Below are positions 49,506 through 60,173 of a stretch of 64,000 nucleotides of DNA, one piece after another. The notes beneath the pieces are model-generated. The model was not told the origin of the DNA and ran no database searches. It saw only the letters and a program-made list of their open reading frames with translations. The position numbers and the translations under genes are program-made. The stretch covers positions 124,001-188,000 of the forward strand of contig QWHH01000003.1 of NCBI GenBank assembly GCA_021404785.1, given 5' to 3'. This stretch comes from Lysobacterales bacterium PRO7. Its GTDB lineage: Bacteria; Pseudomonadota; Gammaproteobacteria; Xanthomonadales; Rhodanobacteraceae. How positions within the stretch are numbered: the first letter of the stretch is position 1; the number at the start of each line of letters is the position of its first letter.

Positions 49506-50287
49506 AACGAAATCTCCATGTCCAGTGAATATGCAGGCCCGGCGGCCACCTGCAACCGGCACGATTCGCGTCGCGCAAGCGCGGCCAGCAGCGGCAGGCA
49601 GGCGGCGGCGGGATTGCCGCTGGCGCTAGCGTGCAGGAGCGGCGGCGCGGACGCAACCTCGCCCACATGCATGTGCAGGCGCGCGAGCGCGCGCGACGAT
49701 TGCGGTGCCAGCACGAGGGCCACTGCAAATGCGCGGCGACTGGGGATGATCTCGCGCAAGCGCCCGCAGGTGGCGACATCGCTGGCGACGAGCAACACGG
49801 GTTCGGATTCGACGTGCGCGCGCACCGCTGCTTCGAGCAGGCCCGAGCCAAAGCTCGCCGCGCCCGCGCTGACCGCGGTCGAAGCACGCATGCAGCCGCC
49901 GGCAATGGTCCAGTACCCCGCCGGCGCGTTGTGCACCGAATTGTGGAATTTCGTCGGCGACACCTCGTTCGGCGCACGCGCCAGCGTCGCGCACAAGTAG
50001 TCGTTGATCGCGATATCGCCATAGGCAGAAACGAACACATGCGCAAGATCGCCTGGATCTCGCCTCGCCATCGCGCAGGCCTGTTGCGCCGCTTCCACTG
50101 CAATCAACACGGACTCCGGCGCACGCCGGCGCTCACCCGCGGGCAGGATCGCCGCTGGCGGGCGCGCCACGGGATCGACCGCGACTTTCGCGCCATCCCC
50201 CAGTGCAGCGCGCGCCGACGGCCAGTCCGGAAATTCCGGCGACCACACGCCAATGCCTTCGATGCCGATCGCCAGCGCCGGATTCAT
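49502..50287 (-). CDS. Beta-ketoacyl synthase chain-length-factor-like protein
   Basis: 261 residues resembling the N-terminal ketosynthase-type chain length factor of aryl-polyene and flexirubin clusters. Landmarks are LAIGIEGIGVWSPEFPDW, APNEVSPTKFHNSVHNAPAG and YWTIAGGCMRASTAVSAGAA. The catalytic cysteine of active ketosynthases is not found at the expected place, fitting a non-catalytic partner. It overlaps the ketosynthase gene upstream (ATGA, 4 bp) and the glycosyltransferase gene downstream (4 bp), so all three are tightly coupled and the first two proteins probably form a heterodimer. Confidence 0.82.
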   Translation of the reverse strand: MNPALAIGIEGIGVWSPEFPDWPSARAALGDGAKVAVDPVARPPAAILPAGERRRAPESVLIAVEAAQQACAMARRDPGDLAHVFVSAYGDIAINDYLCATLARAPNEVSPTKFHNSVHNAPAGYWTIAGGCMRASTAVSAGAASFGSGLLEAAVRAHVESEPVLLVASDVATCGRLREIIPSRRAFAVALVLAPQSSRALARLHMHVGEVASAPPLLHASASGNPAAACLPLLAALARRESCRLQVAAGPAYSLDMEISF

Positions 50288-51522
50288 GCATCCCCCGCCG
50301 CGAAGGCGAGGCAACAGTTGTTGCCGCCGAAGCCGAACGAATTGGACAGCGCCACACGCACATCGCGCTGCGCGTTGTCGATGCGGATCTGCGGGCCGCA
50401 CGCCGGATCGAGCGCACGTGCGTTCAGCGTACCCGGGGCGAATCCACGCTCGATCGCGAGCAACGCAACGCAGGCCTCGGTGATGCCGGCCGCGCCCAGC
50501 GTGTGCCCGGTCCAGCCCTTGGTGGAACTTGCGAACGTGGTGGCGGGAAACATCCGCGCGATCAATGCCGCTTCCACTTCGTCGTTCTGCCGGCTCGCGG
50601 TGCCGTGCAGGTTGATGTAATCGACATCTTGCGCGCGCAAACCGGCCCGTGTTAGCGCTTCGCGCAGCGCGCGTTCGGCGCCCAGGCCTTGCGGATGCGG
50701 CGCCGACATGTGGTAGGCGTCGGCAGATTCGCCGCAGCCGACCAGGCGCGGTGCGGATTTGTCCACTTGACCATTTTCCAGCAGGGCGAATCCGGCCGCC
50801 TCGCCGAGCGACAGGCCGTGGCGGTCCGCGTCGAAAGGACGGCACGGCTCGGGCGATACCAGTTCCAGCGCGTTGAATCCGTACAACACGCTGCCGCACA
50901 GCGTATCGACGCCACCGACGATGGCGGCATCCGCAAATCCGGCATGCAGCAGTCGTTGCGCGCTTGCGAAAACCTTGGCGCTGGACGAGCATGCCGTCGC
51001 GATGGTCAGACAGGGTCCGTGCACGCCCAGCGCCTGCTGCACGAAGGCGCCGAGTGCATGCGTCTCGTGCACGCGGCGCTCGCGCTGCGCCACCATGAAG
51101 CGCCCGTCCGCATCGAGCGTTCGATACGCGTATTCGGTTTCGCCGATGCTTGATGTCGAGGTGCCCAGGATCAGGGCCACGCGCGAAGCGCCGTAACGCT
51201 CGATTGCCGCCGTCGCGCGATCGTGAAATCCGTCGGTGTTCAGCGCCATCCAGGCAAGGCGATGGTTGCGCGATTCCCATGCTGCCCAGGCCGACGGCAG
51301 TGGTGAATCCTCGATCCCGCCGACGCGGCCGATCCAGCAAGGCAGCGGATATTCGACAAGATCATTTTCACGCAAACCGGACTTGCGCTCGGCCAGCGCG
51401 CGTGCGAGCGCCGCGCGACCGCGACCGGCGGCGCAGGTGACGGTATGGGCGGTAACGGCGAGTGGAGCGAATTCGGCAGACAAGCGCGCGAGAAGATCGA
51501 TGACGGCGCGAAAGTATAGCAA
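50284..51522 (-). CDS. Beta-ketoacyl-ACP synthase (FabF-type, aryl-polyene class)
   Basis: Up to 412 residues, thiolase fold. The active-site cysteine is in TIATACSSSAKVF; the two histidines are in YINLHGTASRQNDEVE and TGHTLGAAGITEA; LSNSFGFGGNNCCLAF closes the fold. It would condense malonyl-ACP with an acyl starter. The frame opens with TTG at 51522, but a later TTG/GTG could be the true start because the family normally begins near LAVTAHTVTCA. It is the first gene of a three-gene operon with a chain-length factor and a glycosyltransferase. No acyl carrier protein, ketoreductase or dehydratase is nearby. Confidence 0.85.
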   Translation of the reverse strand: MLYFRAVIDLLARLSAEFAPLAVTAHTVTCAAGRGRAALARALAERKSGLRENDLVEYPLPCWIGRVGGIEDSPLPSAWAAWESRNHRLAWMALNTDGFHDRATAAIERYGASRVALILGTSTSSIGETEYAYRTLDADGRFMVAQRERRVHETHALGAFVQQALGVHGPCLTIATACSSSAKVFASAQRLLHAGFADAAIVGGVDTLCGSVLYGFNALELVSPEPCRPFDADRHGLSLGEAAGFALLENGQVDKSAPRLVGCGESADAYHMSAPHPQGLGAERALREALTRAGLRAQDVDYINLHGTASRQNDEVEAALIARMFPATTFASSTKGWTGHTLGAAGITEACVALLAIERGFAPGTLNARALDPACGPQIRIDNAQRDVRVALSNSFGFGGNNCCLAFAAGDA

Positions 51523-51608
51523 TGCCCGGCGATGCGTTTGCTACCATTGGCATCGGCACGCGAGATTGGCGTGCCAGGGACTCAAACTACCTGCTTCGGG
51601 AGATTTCC

Positions 51609-52938
<1,330 letters not shown>

Positions 52939-53065
52939 TTGACCTGCTGCGCTCGACAATTTGCGCGCCGGCGCTGCTCGGGATGCTCATGTACACAAAA
53001 GTACACTCCGCTTCCTGCGCTCCGGCACGCAAATCCTCTTCGCTCGCGACGGTTAATCTTTGTGG

Positions 53066-54367
53066 TTACGCCGCCGCCTTTTCGCGCGCGTGGAACTGGG
53101 CCTCCTCGGTCGAACCTTTCAGCGCGACCGTGCTCGCGCCGCTGCCCTGGATCGTCTGCGTAACCGTGTCGAAATAGCCGGTACCGACTTCGCGCTGGTG
53201 CTTGACCGCGGTGAAGCCGCGCTCGGCGGCGGCGAATTCGGCTTCCTGCAATTCGACGAAAGCGCTCATCTGCCGGCGCGCGTAGCCGTGGGCGAGGTTG
53301 AACATCGAATAGTTGAGCGCGTGGAATCCGGCCAGGGTGATGAACTGGAACTTGTAGCCCATCGCCGCGAGTTCGCGCTGGAACTTCGCGATGGTCGCGT
53401 CGTCGAGATTCTTCTTCCAGTTGAATGAAGGCGAGCAGTTGTAGGCGAGCAATTTGCCCGGATATTTCGCGTGCACGCCTTCGGCAAAGGCGCGCGCGAA
53501 TTTAAGATCGGGTTTTCCGGTTTCGCACCAAACCAGATCTGCGTAAGGTGCATAGGCGACGCCACGCGAGATCGCCTGATCCAGTCCGTTGCGCGTCTTG
53601 TAGAAACCTTCGACGGTGCGCTCGCCGGTGATGAATGGGGCATCGTTGGCGTCGATGTCGGAGGTGAGCAGGTCGGCAGCTTCCGCGTCCGTGCGCGCCA
53701 CGAGCAGGGTCGGCACGCCGCAGACGTCTGCCGCCAGCCGTGCGGCGGCGAGCTTGTCGACGGCTTCGCGCGTGGGCACCAGCACCTTGCCGCCCATGTG
53801 CCCGCACTTCTTCACGCTGGCGAGCTGATCCTCGAAATGCACGCCGGCCGCGCCGGCTTCGATCATCGCCTTCATCAGTTCGAACGCATTGAGCACGCCG
53901 CCGAATCCGGCCTCGGCGTCGGCCACGATCGGTTGCAGGAAGTCGACGCTGTCGTCGCCTTCGGCATGATTGAGTTGATCGGCGCGCAGCAGCGCGTTGT
54001 TGATCCGGCGCACCACCGCCGGCACCGAGTCGGCCGGGTACAGGGACTGATCCGGATACATCTGTCCGGCGAGATTCGCATCTGCCGCCACCTGCCAACC
54101 GGACAGGTAGATCGCCTTCAATCCGGCCTTGACCTGCTGCATCGCCTGATTGCCGGTGAGCGCGCCGAGTGCGTTTACGAAATCCTCGTTGTGCAGCGAT
54201 TTCCACAATTTCTCGGCGCCCAGGCGCGCCAGTGAATGTTCCACATGCACGGTGCCGCGCAGGCGCACGACGTCCTCGGCCGTGTACGGACGCGTCACGC
54301 CGTTCCAGCGCGGGTTGTTCTGCCAGTCGATCTTGATCTGCTCGGCGCTGGGCAAGGTGTTCTTCAT
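53066..54367 (-). CDS. aceA: Isocitrate lyase
   Basis: Glyoxylate-shunt enzyme cleaving isocitrate to succinate and glyoxylate, needed for growth on acetate or fatty acids. The catalytic motif is [51 protein letters not shown] and [13 protein letters not shown] are family blocks. Length 433 (E. coli 434). No aceB is nearby. It diverges from a LysR-type gene across an operator-rich 161-bp gap. Confidence 0.98.
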   Translation of the reverse strand: MKNTLPSAEQIKIDWQNNPRWNGVTRPYTAEDVVRLRGTVHVEHSLARLGAEKLWKSLHNEDFVNALGALTGNQAMQQVKAGLKAIYLSGWQVAADANLAGQMYPDQSLYPADSVPAVVRRINNALLRADQLNHAEGDDSVDFLQPIVADAEAGFGGVLNAFELMKAMIEAGAAGVHFEDQLASVKKCGHMGGKVLVPTREAVDKLAAARLAADVCGVPTLLVARTDAEAADLLTSDIDANDAPFITGERTVEGFYKTRNGLDQAISRGVAYAPYADLVWCETGKPDLKFARAFAEGVHAKYPGKLLAYNCSPSFNWKKNLDDATIAKFQRELAAMGYKFQFITLAGFHALNYSMFNLAHGYARRQMSAFVELQEAEFAAAERGFTAVKHQREVGTGYFDTVTQTIQGSGASTVALKGSTEEAQFHAREKAAA

Positions 54368-54438
54368 GACGATCCTCGAATTTGGAAGGGGTTAGAGGCT
54401 TTGAGGCGGTATCCGGGCCGATGACCGACCGTGGCAGC

Positions 54439-54506
54439 AGACTAGACTTGGAAACAATGATTTGACAATCTGAATGTTTCAATCTATAGATTTGACATTG
54501 TCAAAT
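54439..54506. promoter_or_regulatory. Divergent aceA/lysR promoters with palindromic operator
   Basis: For the LysR gene, TTGACA (54462-54467), a 17-bp spacer and TATAGA (54485-54490) form a near-consensus promoter. ATTTGACA-T-TGTCAAAT (54490-54506) is a perfect palindrome at its predicted start site. A TTTGACA half-site recurs at 54461-54467, 30 bp earlier. On the minus strand TTGTCA (54468-54463) and TAGTCT (54444-54439), 18 bp apart, could serve aceA. The layout suits autoregulation by the LysR protein plus control of aceA. Confidence 0.7.
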
Positions 54507-54528
54507 ATGTTGTATCTGATTGAATGAA

Positions 54529-55563
54529 ATGCCTCTGAAATCGAACAATCGTACGAATCTCGGCAAAACCGGGTCGCGAAAGCGGCAGGCAACGCCAAAG
54601 ACCACGGCTGCCGCCGTGGTCCGCCACTATTACAAAGGCAACCGTCTCAAGCAGCTTCGCGCCTTCTGCTACGCCGTGAAGTTCGGAACGGTCGCGCGCG
54701 CGGCTGAAGCGCTGTTCCTGTCGGCATCTTCGGCGAGCTTGCAGCTATCCGCCCTGGAAAAGGAGCTTGGCGCGCGCCTGCTCGAGCGCACGCGTCCGCG
54801 TCTGGCGCTCACCCGCGAGGGCCAGGTGTTGTACGACCTGGCGCGTCCGCTGATCGAGGGCATGGAATCGCTGGACCAGCAGTTTCGCGCGCAACGCACG
54901 GGGCTGGATTCAGGAGCGGTCAACATCGCCGCGGGCGCGTCGACGATCCAATATCTGCTGCCGCCACTGGTGCGCGAATTTCGCGAGCGCAGTCCGCAGG
55001 TGCGCCTGCAACTGGCCAACGTCACCGGCAAGGATGGCCTCGCGTTGCTGCGCTCCGACCAGGCCGATTTTGCGGTTGGTTCGATGCTCGACGTGCCGCA
55101 TGATCTTTCATACGAGCCGGTGCACTGGTTCGATCCCATGCTGATCCTGCCGCCGGATCATCCGCTCGCGGCCAAGCATGAGATCGCGCTGGAGGACTTG
55201 TCGCCCTACGGTTTGATCCTGCCGCCGCAGCGCCTGACCACGTATCGCATGGTCGATCTGGTCTTCCAGCAACGCCGCGTGCCGTATCAGGTCGCCATCG
55301 AAGTCGGCGGCTGGGAAGTGATCAAGCAATACGTGGCGATGGGGCTGGGCATTTCCATCGTCACCGGCATCTGCATCCAGCCCGAGGACGAGACGCGCCT
55401 CGCCGTACGCAACATGCGCCGCTTTTTCCCTCAACGCAGTTACGGCGTGGTCGTGCGCAAGGGTAAATATCTGTCGCCGCAGGCGCGCGCATTCGTGGAT
55501 CTGATCAAGCCGGGAATGTTCGCGCGCGGGGACTATTACGAGTCGGGACACTCCGAACGTTAG
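54529..55563 (+). CDS. LysR-type transcriptional regulator, probable aceA regulator
   Basis: 344 residues. A basic N-terminal tail of about 38 residues precedes the winged helix-turn-helix (GNRLKQLRAFCYAVKFGTVA to LSALEKELGARLLER). The periplasmic-binding-protein-like effector domain runs from about 125 to 335 (VNIAAGASTIQYLLPPLVRE onward). LysR regulators usually control the divergent gene; here that is aceA, so the glyoxylate shunt is the likely target. ATG 54529 is preferred; an in-frame TTG at 54520 is possible. It overlaps the convergent acyltransferase gene by 4 bp. Confidence 0.92.
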   Translation: MPLKSNNRTNLGKTGSRKRQATPKTTAAAVVRHYYKGNRLKQLRAFCYAVKFGTVARAAEALFLSASSASLQLSALEKELGARLLERTRPRLALTREGQVLYDLARPLIEGMESLDQQFRAQRTGLDSGAVNIAAGASTIQYLLPPLVREFRERSPQVRLQLANVTGKDGLALLRSDQADFAVGSMLDVPHDLSYEPVHWFDPMLILPPDHPLAAKHEIALEDLSPYGLILPPQRLTTYRMVDLVFQQRRVPYQVAIEVGGWEVIKQYVAMGLGISIVTGICIQPEDETRLAVRNMRRFFPQRSYGVVVRKGKYLSPQARAFVDLIKPGMFARGDYYESGHSER

Positions 55564-56153
55564 ATCGTGCCGCGATTCTTGCCCTGCCATGGTTTGTAAA
55601 ACTCGCGAACCTTCGCCATGTCGGCTTCGAGATCTTCGCTCGGATGAATCAATGGCCCGAATCCGATGATTCTCTCCGGATAGTGGAAGTACACCGGCAA
55701 AATCGGTACCTGCGCCGCGCGCGCAATGCGCCAGAATCCACTTTTCCACTCTTGCACATGTTTACGTGTACCTTCGGGCGCGAGCGCAAACCACAGGCGC
55801 TCGTTTGCCGCGAACAATTGCGTGATCTCGCCGACCACATTCTGTGCGTGCTTGCGGTCGATCGGAATGCCGCCAAAGCCACGCAGGATCGGGCCAAACG
55901 GCCAGACGAACGCCTCGCGCTTGCCGATGAAACGGATGTTCAGGCGCAAGCCGATCTTGGCCAGCAGACCCCAAATCACGTCCCACGCACTGGAGTGCGG
56001 TGCGACGATGGCAACGAGCTTGGCTACATCCGGCAACTCGCCGTCGATGCGCCACCCGCAGCGCGCATACACCCAGCGACTCACCGCACCTGCGCAGGAC
56101 GGCGCCAATTGCGGCACCTGCGCAGGAGCCTCTGGAAACACTCCGTGCTTCAT
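55560..56153 (-). CDS. Lysophospholipid (1-acyl-glycerol-3-phosphate type) acyltransferase
   Basis: 197-residue PlsC-like protein. The catalytic HxxxxD motif is in VAPHSSAWDVIWG; the substrate motif is ALAPEGTRKH. A hydrophobic stretch flanks IGKREAFVWPFGPILRGFGG. Length is shorter than PlsC (about 245), as in small cytosolic-face PlsC-like proteins. Likely acylates a lysophospholipid; chain and acceptor are unknown. The start overlaps the arfB stop by 4 bp (ATGA), so the two are coupled. Confidence 0.88.
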   Translation of the reverse strand: MKHGVFPEAPAQVPQLAPSCAGAVSRWVYARCGWRIDGELPDVAKLVAIVAPHSSAWDVIWGLLAKIGLRLNIRFIGKREAFVWPFGPILRGFGGIPIDRKHAQNVVGEITQLFAANERLWFALAPEGTRKHVQEWKSGFWRIARAAQVPILPVYFHYPERIIGFGPLIHPSEDLEADMAKVREFYKPWQGKNRGTI

Positions 56154-56572
56154 TCGCGATCCCACGACTTGGCGCGCGTGCGCTTGTGCTGCGCGCGTTT
56201 TTTCTTCGACGCGATGCGGCGCTCTTTGGATGCGCGCGTCGGTTTCGTCGCCACGCGCTTCTTCGGCACATGCAACGCGGCGCGCACGATCTCGGCAAGT
56301 CGCGCGCGCGCGTCCTCGCGATTCTTGGCCTGATCGCGGAAGCGATTGGCCTGGATCACCAGCACGCCATCCGCGGTGAGCCGGCGATCGCGGCGCGCGA
56401 GCAGGCGCATACGCACGGCATCCGGCAACGACGGCGAATGCGCCACGTCGAAACGCAACTCCACCGCGCTGGCAACCTTGTTGACGTTCTGCCCGCCGGG
56501 GCCCGAGGCACGGATGAAGGATTCGGACAGCTCCGAATCGGGAATGCGCAGCGATGCGGAAACCTCGAGCAT
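56150..56572 (-). CDS. arfB: Alternative ribosome-rescue factor ArfB (peptidyl-tRNA hydrolase)
   Basis: 140-residue codon-independent release factor (YaeJ) that frees stalled ribosomes. The catalytic GGQ is in IRASGPGGQNVNKVASAVEL. The C-terminus is a long basic tail (KKRVATKPTRASKERRIASK and following Lys/Arg), which in ArfB enters the empty mRNA channel. Size matches the E. coli protein. It is followed by the coupled acyltransferase gene. Confidence 0.95.
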   Translation of the reverse strand: MLEVSASLRIPDSELSESFIRASGPGGQNVNKVASAVELRFDVAHSPSLPDAVRMRLLARRDRRLTADGVLVIQANRFRDQAKNREDARARLAEIVRAALHVPKKRVATKPTRASKERRIASKKKRAQHKRTRAKSWDRE

Positions 56573-56574
56573 CG

Positions 56575-57063
56575 CTAATCCCTGAAATTCTCGAATTGCA
56601 GCGGCATCTTGATATCCGCCGCGGCACGCAACAGCGCCATCGCGGTTTGCAGATCGTCGCGCTTCTTGCCGCTCACGCGCAGCTTGTCGCCCTGAATCTG
56701 CGCCTCGACCTTGAGCTTGGCGTCCTTGAAGCGCTTGACGATGTCCTTGGCCAGCGGCTGGTCGATACCCTGTTTGAGCGTCACGTTTTGCCGCGCCGTC
56801 GACAGATTGATTTCGGGGTCGGCAATCTCGGCGCAGCGGATGTCAATGTGCCGGCTCGCCAGTCGCTGTTTCAGGATTTCCAGCATCTGCTTCAACTGGA
56901 ATTCGGCCTGCGCCTTGAGCACGACGGTGCTTTCGCCTTCGCGCTCGAACGCCGCGTCGGTGCCCTTGAAGTCGAAACGGTTGGTCAATTCGCGCGTGGC
57001 CTGATCCACCGCATTGGTCAGCTCGTGCAGATCGAGTTTGGAAACGATGTCGAACGATGGCAT
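56575..57063 (-). CDS. yajQ: YajQ family nucleotide-binding protein
   Basis: 162-residue cytoplasmic protein: MPSFDIVSKLDLHELTNAVD, ATRELTNRFDFKGT and VKRFKDAKLKVEAQIQGDKL are YajQ signatures. In Xanthomonas a YajQ protein binds cyclic di-GMP and affects virulence gene expression, so a signalling role is plausible here. It ends 2 bp before the arfB start. Confidence 0.96.
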   Translation of the reverse strand: MPSFDIVSKLDLHELTNAVDQATRELTNRFDFKGTDAAFEREGESTVVLKAQAEFQLKQMLEILKQRLASRHIDIRCAEIADPEINLSTARQNVTLKQGIDQPLAKDIVKRFKDAKLKVEAQIQGDKLRVSGKKRDDLQTAMALLRAAADIKMPLQFENFRD

Positions 57064-57087
57064 GACGGCACCTCTTTTCGCACGATT

Positions 57088-57798
57088 CTAGCAGTTGAGC
57101 GCGCCCGCCCAATCGAACCGCTCGAGCACGCGCTGCCACGCCGCATCGAGCGGCGCTTGCAGGCGGAAGCGTTCGCCGCTGCGCGGATGCGCGAACTCGA
57201 TGCGCCACGCATGCAGCAGCATGCGTTGCAACTGGAAGTGGATGCGCCAGAGCCGGTTGTGATCGCCACGGCCATGGCTGGTGTCGCCGACGATGTGGTG
57301 CGAGACGTGGTGGAAGTGTTTGCGTATCTGCCGGTAGCGGCCGGTTTCGGGCGAGGCCTCGACCAGCGCGTAACGCTGCTCGGGATACCGTCCCATCTCG
57401 ACCGGCACCGTCGTCGTGGCGAGTGTGCGCCAACGCGTCAGCGCCGGTTTGCGTGGCCCGTGTTCGCGCACGCCGGACAGCGGATAATCGATAGTTCCCT
57501 CTGCATCCGGCCAGCCGCGCACCACGGCGAGGTATTTCTTCGTCACCTCGCGCGCCATGAACGCGCGGCCAATCTCGCCGGCGACCTCGCGCGACTTCGC
57601 CAGCAGCAACACGCCGGACGTCGCGCGGTCGAGGCGGTGCGCCAGGTACAGATTCGAGCCGCACTGTTCCTTGATCCGGTCGAGCAGGAAATCGGTTTCG
57701 TCGTTCGCGATCTTGCTGCGATGGACAATCAGACCAGCCGGCTTGTTCACGGCCAGCAGGCAGGTGTCTTCGTGGATGATGGATATTTTTGCGTTCAT
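57088..57798 (-). CDS. truC: tRNA pseudouridine(65) synthase TruC-like
   Basis: 236-residue RluA-family pseudouridine synthase without an S4 domain. LLAVNKPAGLIVHR starts the fold, and the catalytic Asp is in LAHRLDRATSGVLLLAKS. YALVEASPETGRYRQIRKHF and GDTSHGRGDHNRLWR are characteristic of TruC, which modifies U65 of tRNA. The start at 57798 (MNAKISIIHED) is preferred to one 13 codons earlier. RluA-type alternatives cannot be excluded. Confidence 0.88.
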   Translation of the reverse strand: MNAKISIIHEDTCLLAVNKPAGLIVHRSKIANDETDFLLDRIKEQCGSNLYLAHRLDRATSGVLLLAKSREVAGEIGRAFMAREVTKKYLAVVRGWPDAEGTIDYPLSGVREHGPRKPALTRWRTLATTTVPVEMGRYPEQRYALVEASPETGRYRQIRKHFHHVSHHIVGDTSHGRGDHNRLWRIHFQLQRMLLHAWRIEFAHPRSGERFRLQAPLDAAWQRVLERFDWAGALNC

Positions 57799-57840
57799 CC
57801 CGATCGCAGCATCAAAAGCGACCTTCCGTGGTCGCACTTT

Positions 57841-59505
57841 TCAATTACGCCCCCGTCGCCACGCCACCGCAAACGACGCCGCACTGACCGCCAGCGCAAT
57901 CCACGCCGACACGGGCACATGCAGACACTGCCCACCGTGGTTGTCGAAAGCGTAGAGCAAAGCAGCGCTGAGCAACGACGCGGCGGCGAGTGGCAGCACG
58001 GCGAGCTGGCGGCGTTGCGCACGCGCGAGGCGTTCGCGCTGTTCGAGTTCGACCGCGCGTGTTGTGTCGAAATCGCCGTCCGCGGCTTTTTTCAGGAAGG
58101 CATGCACGAGCTGCGGCATTTCCGGCGCAGTGGCGATCCATTCGGGCATGCGCTCGCGAATCTTGCGCAGGATGCGACGCGGGCTGCGGCGTTCGCGCAA
58201 GATCTGCGCAAGCACCGGTTTGGCAGTCGCCCAGATGTCGATCTGCGGATGCAACGAGCGACCGATGCCTTCGATGTTGAGCAGCGTCTTCTGCAACAGG
58301 ATCAGTTGCGGTTGCAGGGTGAGCTGGTAGCGGCGCGCGACGGAAAACAGCTTCGCCACGACTTCGGCCAGCGAGATTTCCGACAACGGCCGCGTGAAAT
58401 ACGGCTCGCACACGGTGCGAACGGCGGCCTCGAGTTCGTCCACGCGCGCGTTGGCGGGAATCCAGCCGGCGGCGATGTGCAGGGTCGCGATGCGCCGGTA
58501 GTCGCGCTCGAACATCGCCATGAAATTCTCGGCGAGCCAGTATTGGTCGCGCTCGGGCAGCGAGCCCATGATGCCGAAATCCAGTGCGATGAAGCGCGGA
58601 TTCTGCTTGCGCGTGGCATCCACCCAGATGTTGCCGGGATGCGCGTCGGCATGGAAGAAATTGTCGCGGAACACTTGCGTATAGAACAGGCGCACGCCTT
58701 TCTCGGCCAGCGCAATGCGGTCGATGCCGGCGGCGTCAAGCGCGGCCAGATCATCCACCGCAATGCCGCGCACGCGTTCGAGCGTGAGCACGGATTGCGC
58801 GCTGTGCGGCCAGAAAACCTCCGGCACGAGCAGATCCTCGCCCACGGCGAAATTGCGTCGCAGCAATGAGGCGTTCGCGCCTTCGCGTTGCAGATCGAGT
58901 TCGTTGGTCAGCGTGGTTTCAATTTCCGTCACGATATCGCGCGGGCGGATCTTGTCCGCGGCCGGGTGCCAGCGCTGCGCCAACTCGCCGAGCGCGCGCA
59001 ACAGGGTGATGTCGGCGGCGATTTTTTCGTGGATGCACGGACGCAGCACCTTGACCACCACGTCGTGGCCATCCGGCAATTGCGCCGCATGGACCTGCGC
59101 AATCGAAGCCGAGGCGAGCGGCGTTTCATCGAGGGATTTATACAATGTAGCAATCGGCGCGCCGAGCGCGGCTTCGATCATCGCGCGTGCCTGCGCCCCG
59201 GGAAACGGCGGCACGCGATCCTGCAACAGTGACAGTTCGTCGGCGATGTCGGCGGGCAGCAGGTCGCGCCGTGTGGAGAGAATCTGCCCGGCCTTGACGA
59301 AGATGGGTCCGAGCTCGATCAGCGCCTCGCGCAGACGCGCGCCTCTTGGCAGTTGCGCTATGTTCGCCCGCGGACGCGGCAGCAATGGACGCAACCAGCG
59401 GATCGGCCGATACAGATGCGCACCTTCGACGAGATCGTCCAGGCGATAGCGCACCAGGGTCGCAGCGATGCGCAGCAGGCGCGGAACTTGCCGCAGCGGT
59501 GTCAT
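57841..59505 (-). CDS. ubiB: Ubiquinone biosynthesis ATPase/kinase-like protein UbiB
   Basis: 554 residues of the ABC1/AarF/UbiB atypical kinase family, an accessory ATPase of ubiquinone synthesis at the inner membrane. The KxGQ signature is in [31 protein letters not shown] replaces the usual P-loop; the catalytic and metal sites are [12 protein letters not shown] and [10 protein letters not shown]. Two membrane helices close the C-terminus (about 505-550). It overlaps ubiJ by 4 bp; ubiE, the usual third partner, is not here. Confidence 0.96.
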   Translation of the reverse strand: MTPLRQVPRLLRIAATLVRYRLDDLVEGAHLYRPIRWLRPLLPRPRANIAQLPRGARLREALIELGPIFVKAGQILSTRRDLLPADIADELSLLQDRVPPFPGAQARAMIEAALGAPIATLYKSLDETPLASASIAQVHAAQLPDGHDVVVKVLRPCIHEKIAADITLLRALGELAQRWHPAADKIRPRDIVTEIETTLTNELDLQREGANASLLRRNFAVGEDLLVPEVFWPHSAQSVLTLERVRGIAVDDLAALDAAGIDRIALAEKGVRLFYTQVFRDNFFHADAHPGNIWVDATRKQNPRFIALDFGIMGSLPERDQYWLAENFMAMFERDYRRIATLHIAAGWIPANARVDELEAAVRTVCEPYFTRPLSEISLAEVVAKLFSVARRYQLTLQPQLILLQKTLLNIEGIGRSLHPQIDIWATAKPVLAQILRERRSPRRILRKIRERMPEWIATAPEMPQLVHAFLKKAADGDFDTTRAVELEQRERLARAQRRQLAVLPLAAASLLSAALLYAFDNHGGQCLHVPVSAWIALAVSAASFAVAWRRGRN

Positions 59506-60134
59506 GCGCGCGCTCCGATGCGGGCAATGCGCGCTTCGAGTCGATCCGTGCGTTCGCGCATGGCGTCCACATCGTCGAGGAATTGTTCCATCTCGGCAGG
59601 CGCGATCAAGTCGCGGGTTTCTTCGCGCAGGAATTCGGCAGTGTCCTGCGCCAACGCTTGCGCAGACTCGCGCACATGGGCGAACGCAGCGCGGAACGCG
59701 CGCGCCAGCGCGACGCCAAGCACGTCGCCGAAGGTTTTAGCGAAAACTTCCTCGAAGTCGGGACGAAATTCACGCGCGGCTTTTTCGAGCAGGCGCGCCA
59801 GTTGCGCGTCGCCGGAAATCTCGACCTTGCCCGACGGCAGCGGCGCGTCGTCGCCACGGCGCAGCACGAACGCGAGCAGGCTCGCGGGCGCGGCGCGCAC
59901 ATTCAGATCGGGTGCGCTTTCCCAATGCGGGCCGACGCGCAGTTTGCCCTCGCGCACGGCGATGGCGAGCGCGAGATTCATGCCGCGCAGTTCGACGCCG
60001 ATACGCCGGCCTTCGAGCGTGGCGAGGTTTGTCCCGGATTCCGGATCGAGTATGAGCGCGCGGTTCAACGCACCTTCGAGAAGGGCGCCGAAGCGGGACA
60101 GCAGGGGATTGGGTTGGCGTGCGGCATCGGTCAC
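59502..60134 (-). CDS. ubiJ: Ubiquinone biosynthesis accessory factor UbiJ
   Basis: 210-residue SCP2-type lipid-binding protein that scaffolds the Ubi complex. The SCP2 domain covers about 10-115 ([56 protein letters not shown]). The C-terminus (about 170-205) is a helical/coiled-coil stretch [20 protein letters not shown] that binds UbiK in E. coli. The start codon is GTG at 60134. Coupled to ubiB by an ATGA overlap. Confidence 0.92.
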   Translation of the reverse strand: MTDAARQPNPLLSRFGALLEGALNRALILDPESGTNLATLEGRRIGVELRGMNLALAIAVREGKLRVGPHWESAPDLNVRAAPASLLAFVLRRGDDAPLPSGKVEISGDAQLARLLEKAAREFRPDFEEVFAKTFGDVLGVALARAFRAAFAHVRESAQALAQDTAEFLREETRDLIAPAEMEQFLDDVDAMRERTDRLEARIARIGARA

Positions 60135-60173
60135 GCCGTGATTCTATCCGGTCACGCGCTGGCTGGTCTCGCG

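Noticed and set aside
49502-51340. A 612-codon minus frame joining the ketosynthase region to the chain-length factor
   Set aside because: Its upstream part is out of frame with the ketosynthase; the real chain-length-factor gene starts at 50287.
52988-53006. TGTAC-N6-GTACA inverted repeat between hemF and aceA
   Set aside because: The arms are only 5 bp, there is no T-run, and it is in a convergent gap; chance occurrence is likely.
56554-58869. A 771-codon plus-strand frame across yajQ, truC and ubiB
   Set aside because: It lies antisense to three recognised genes and has shadow-type composition.
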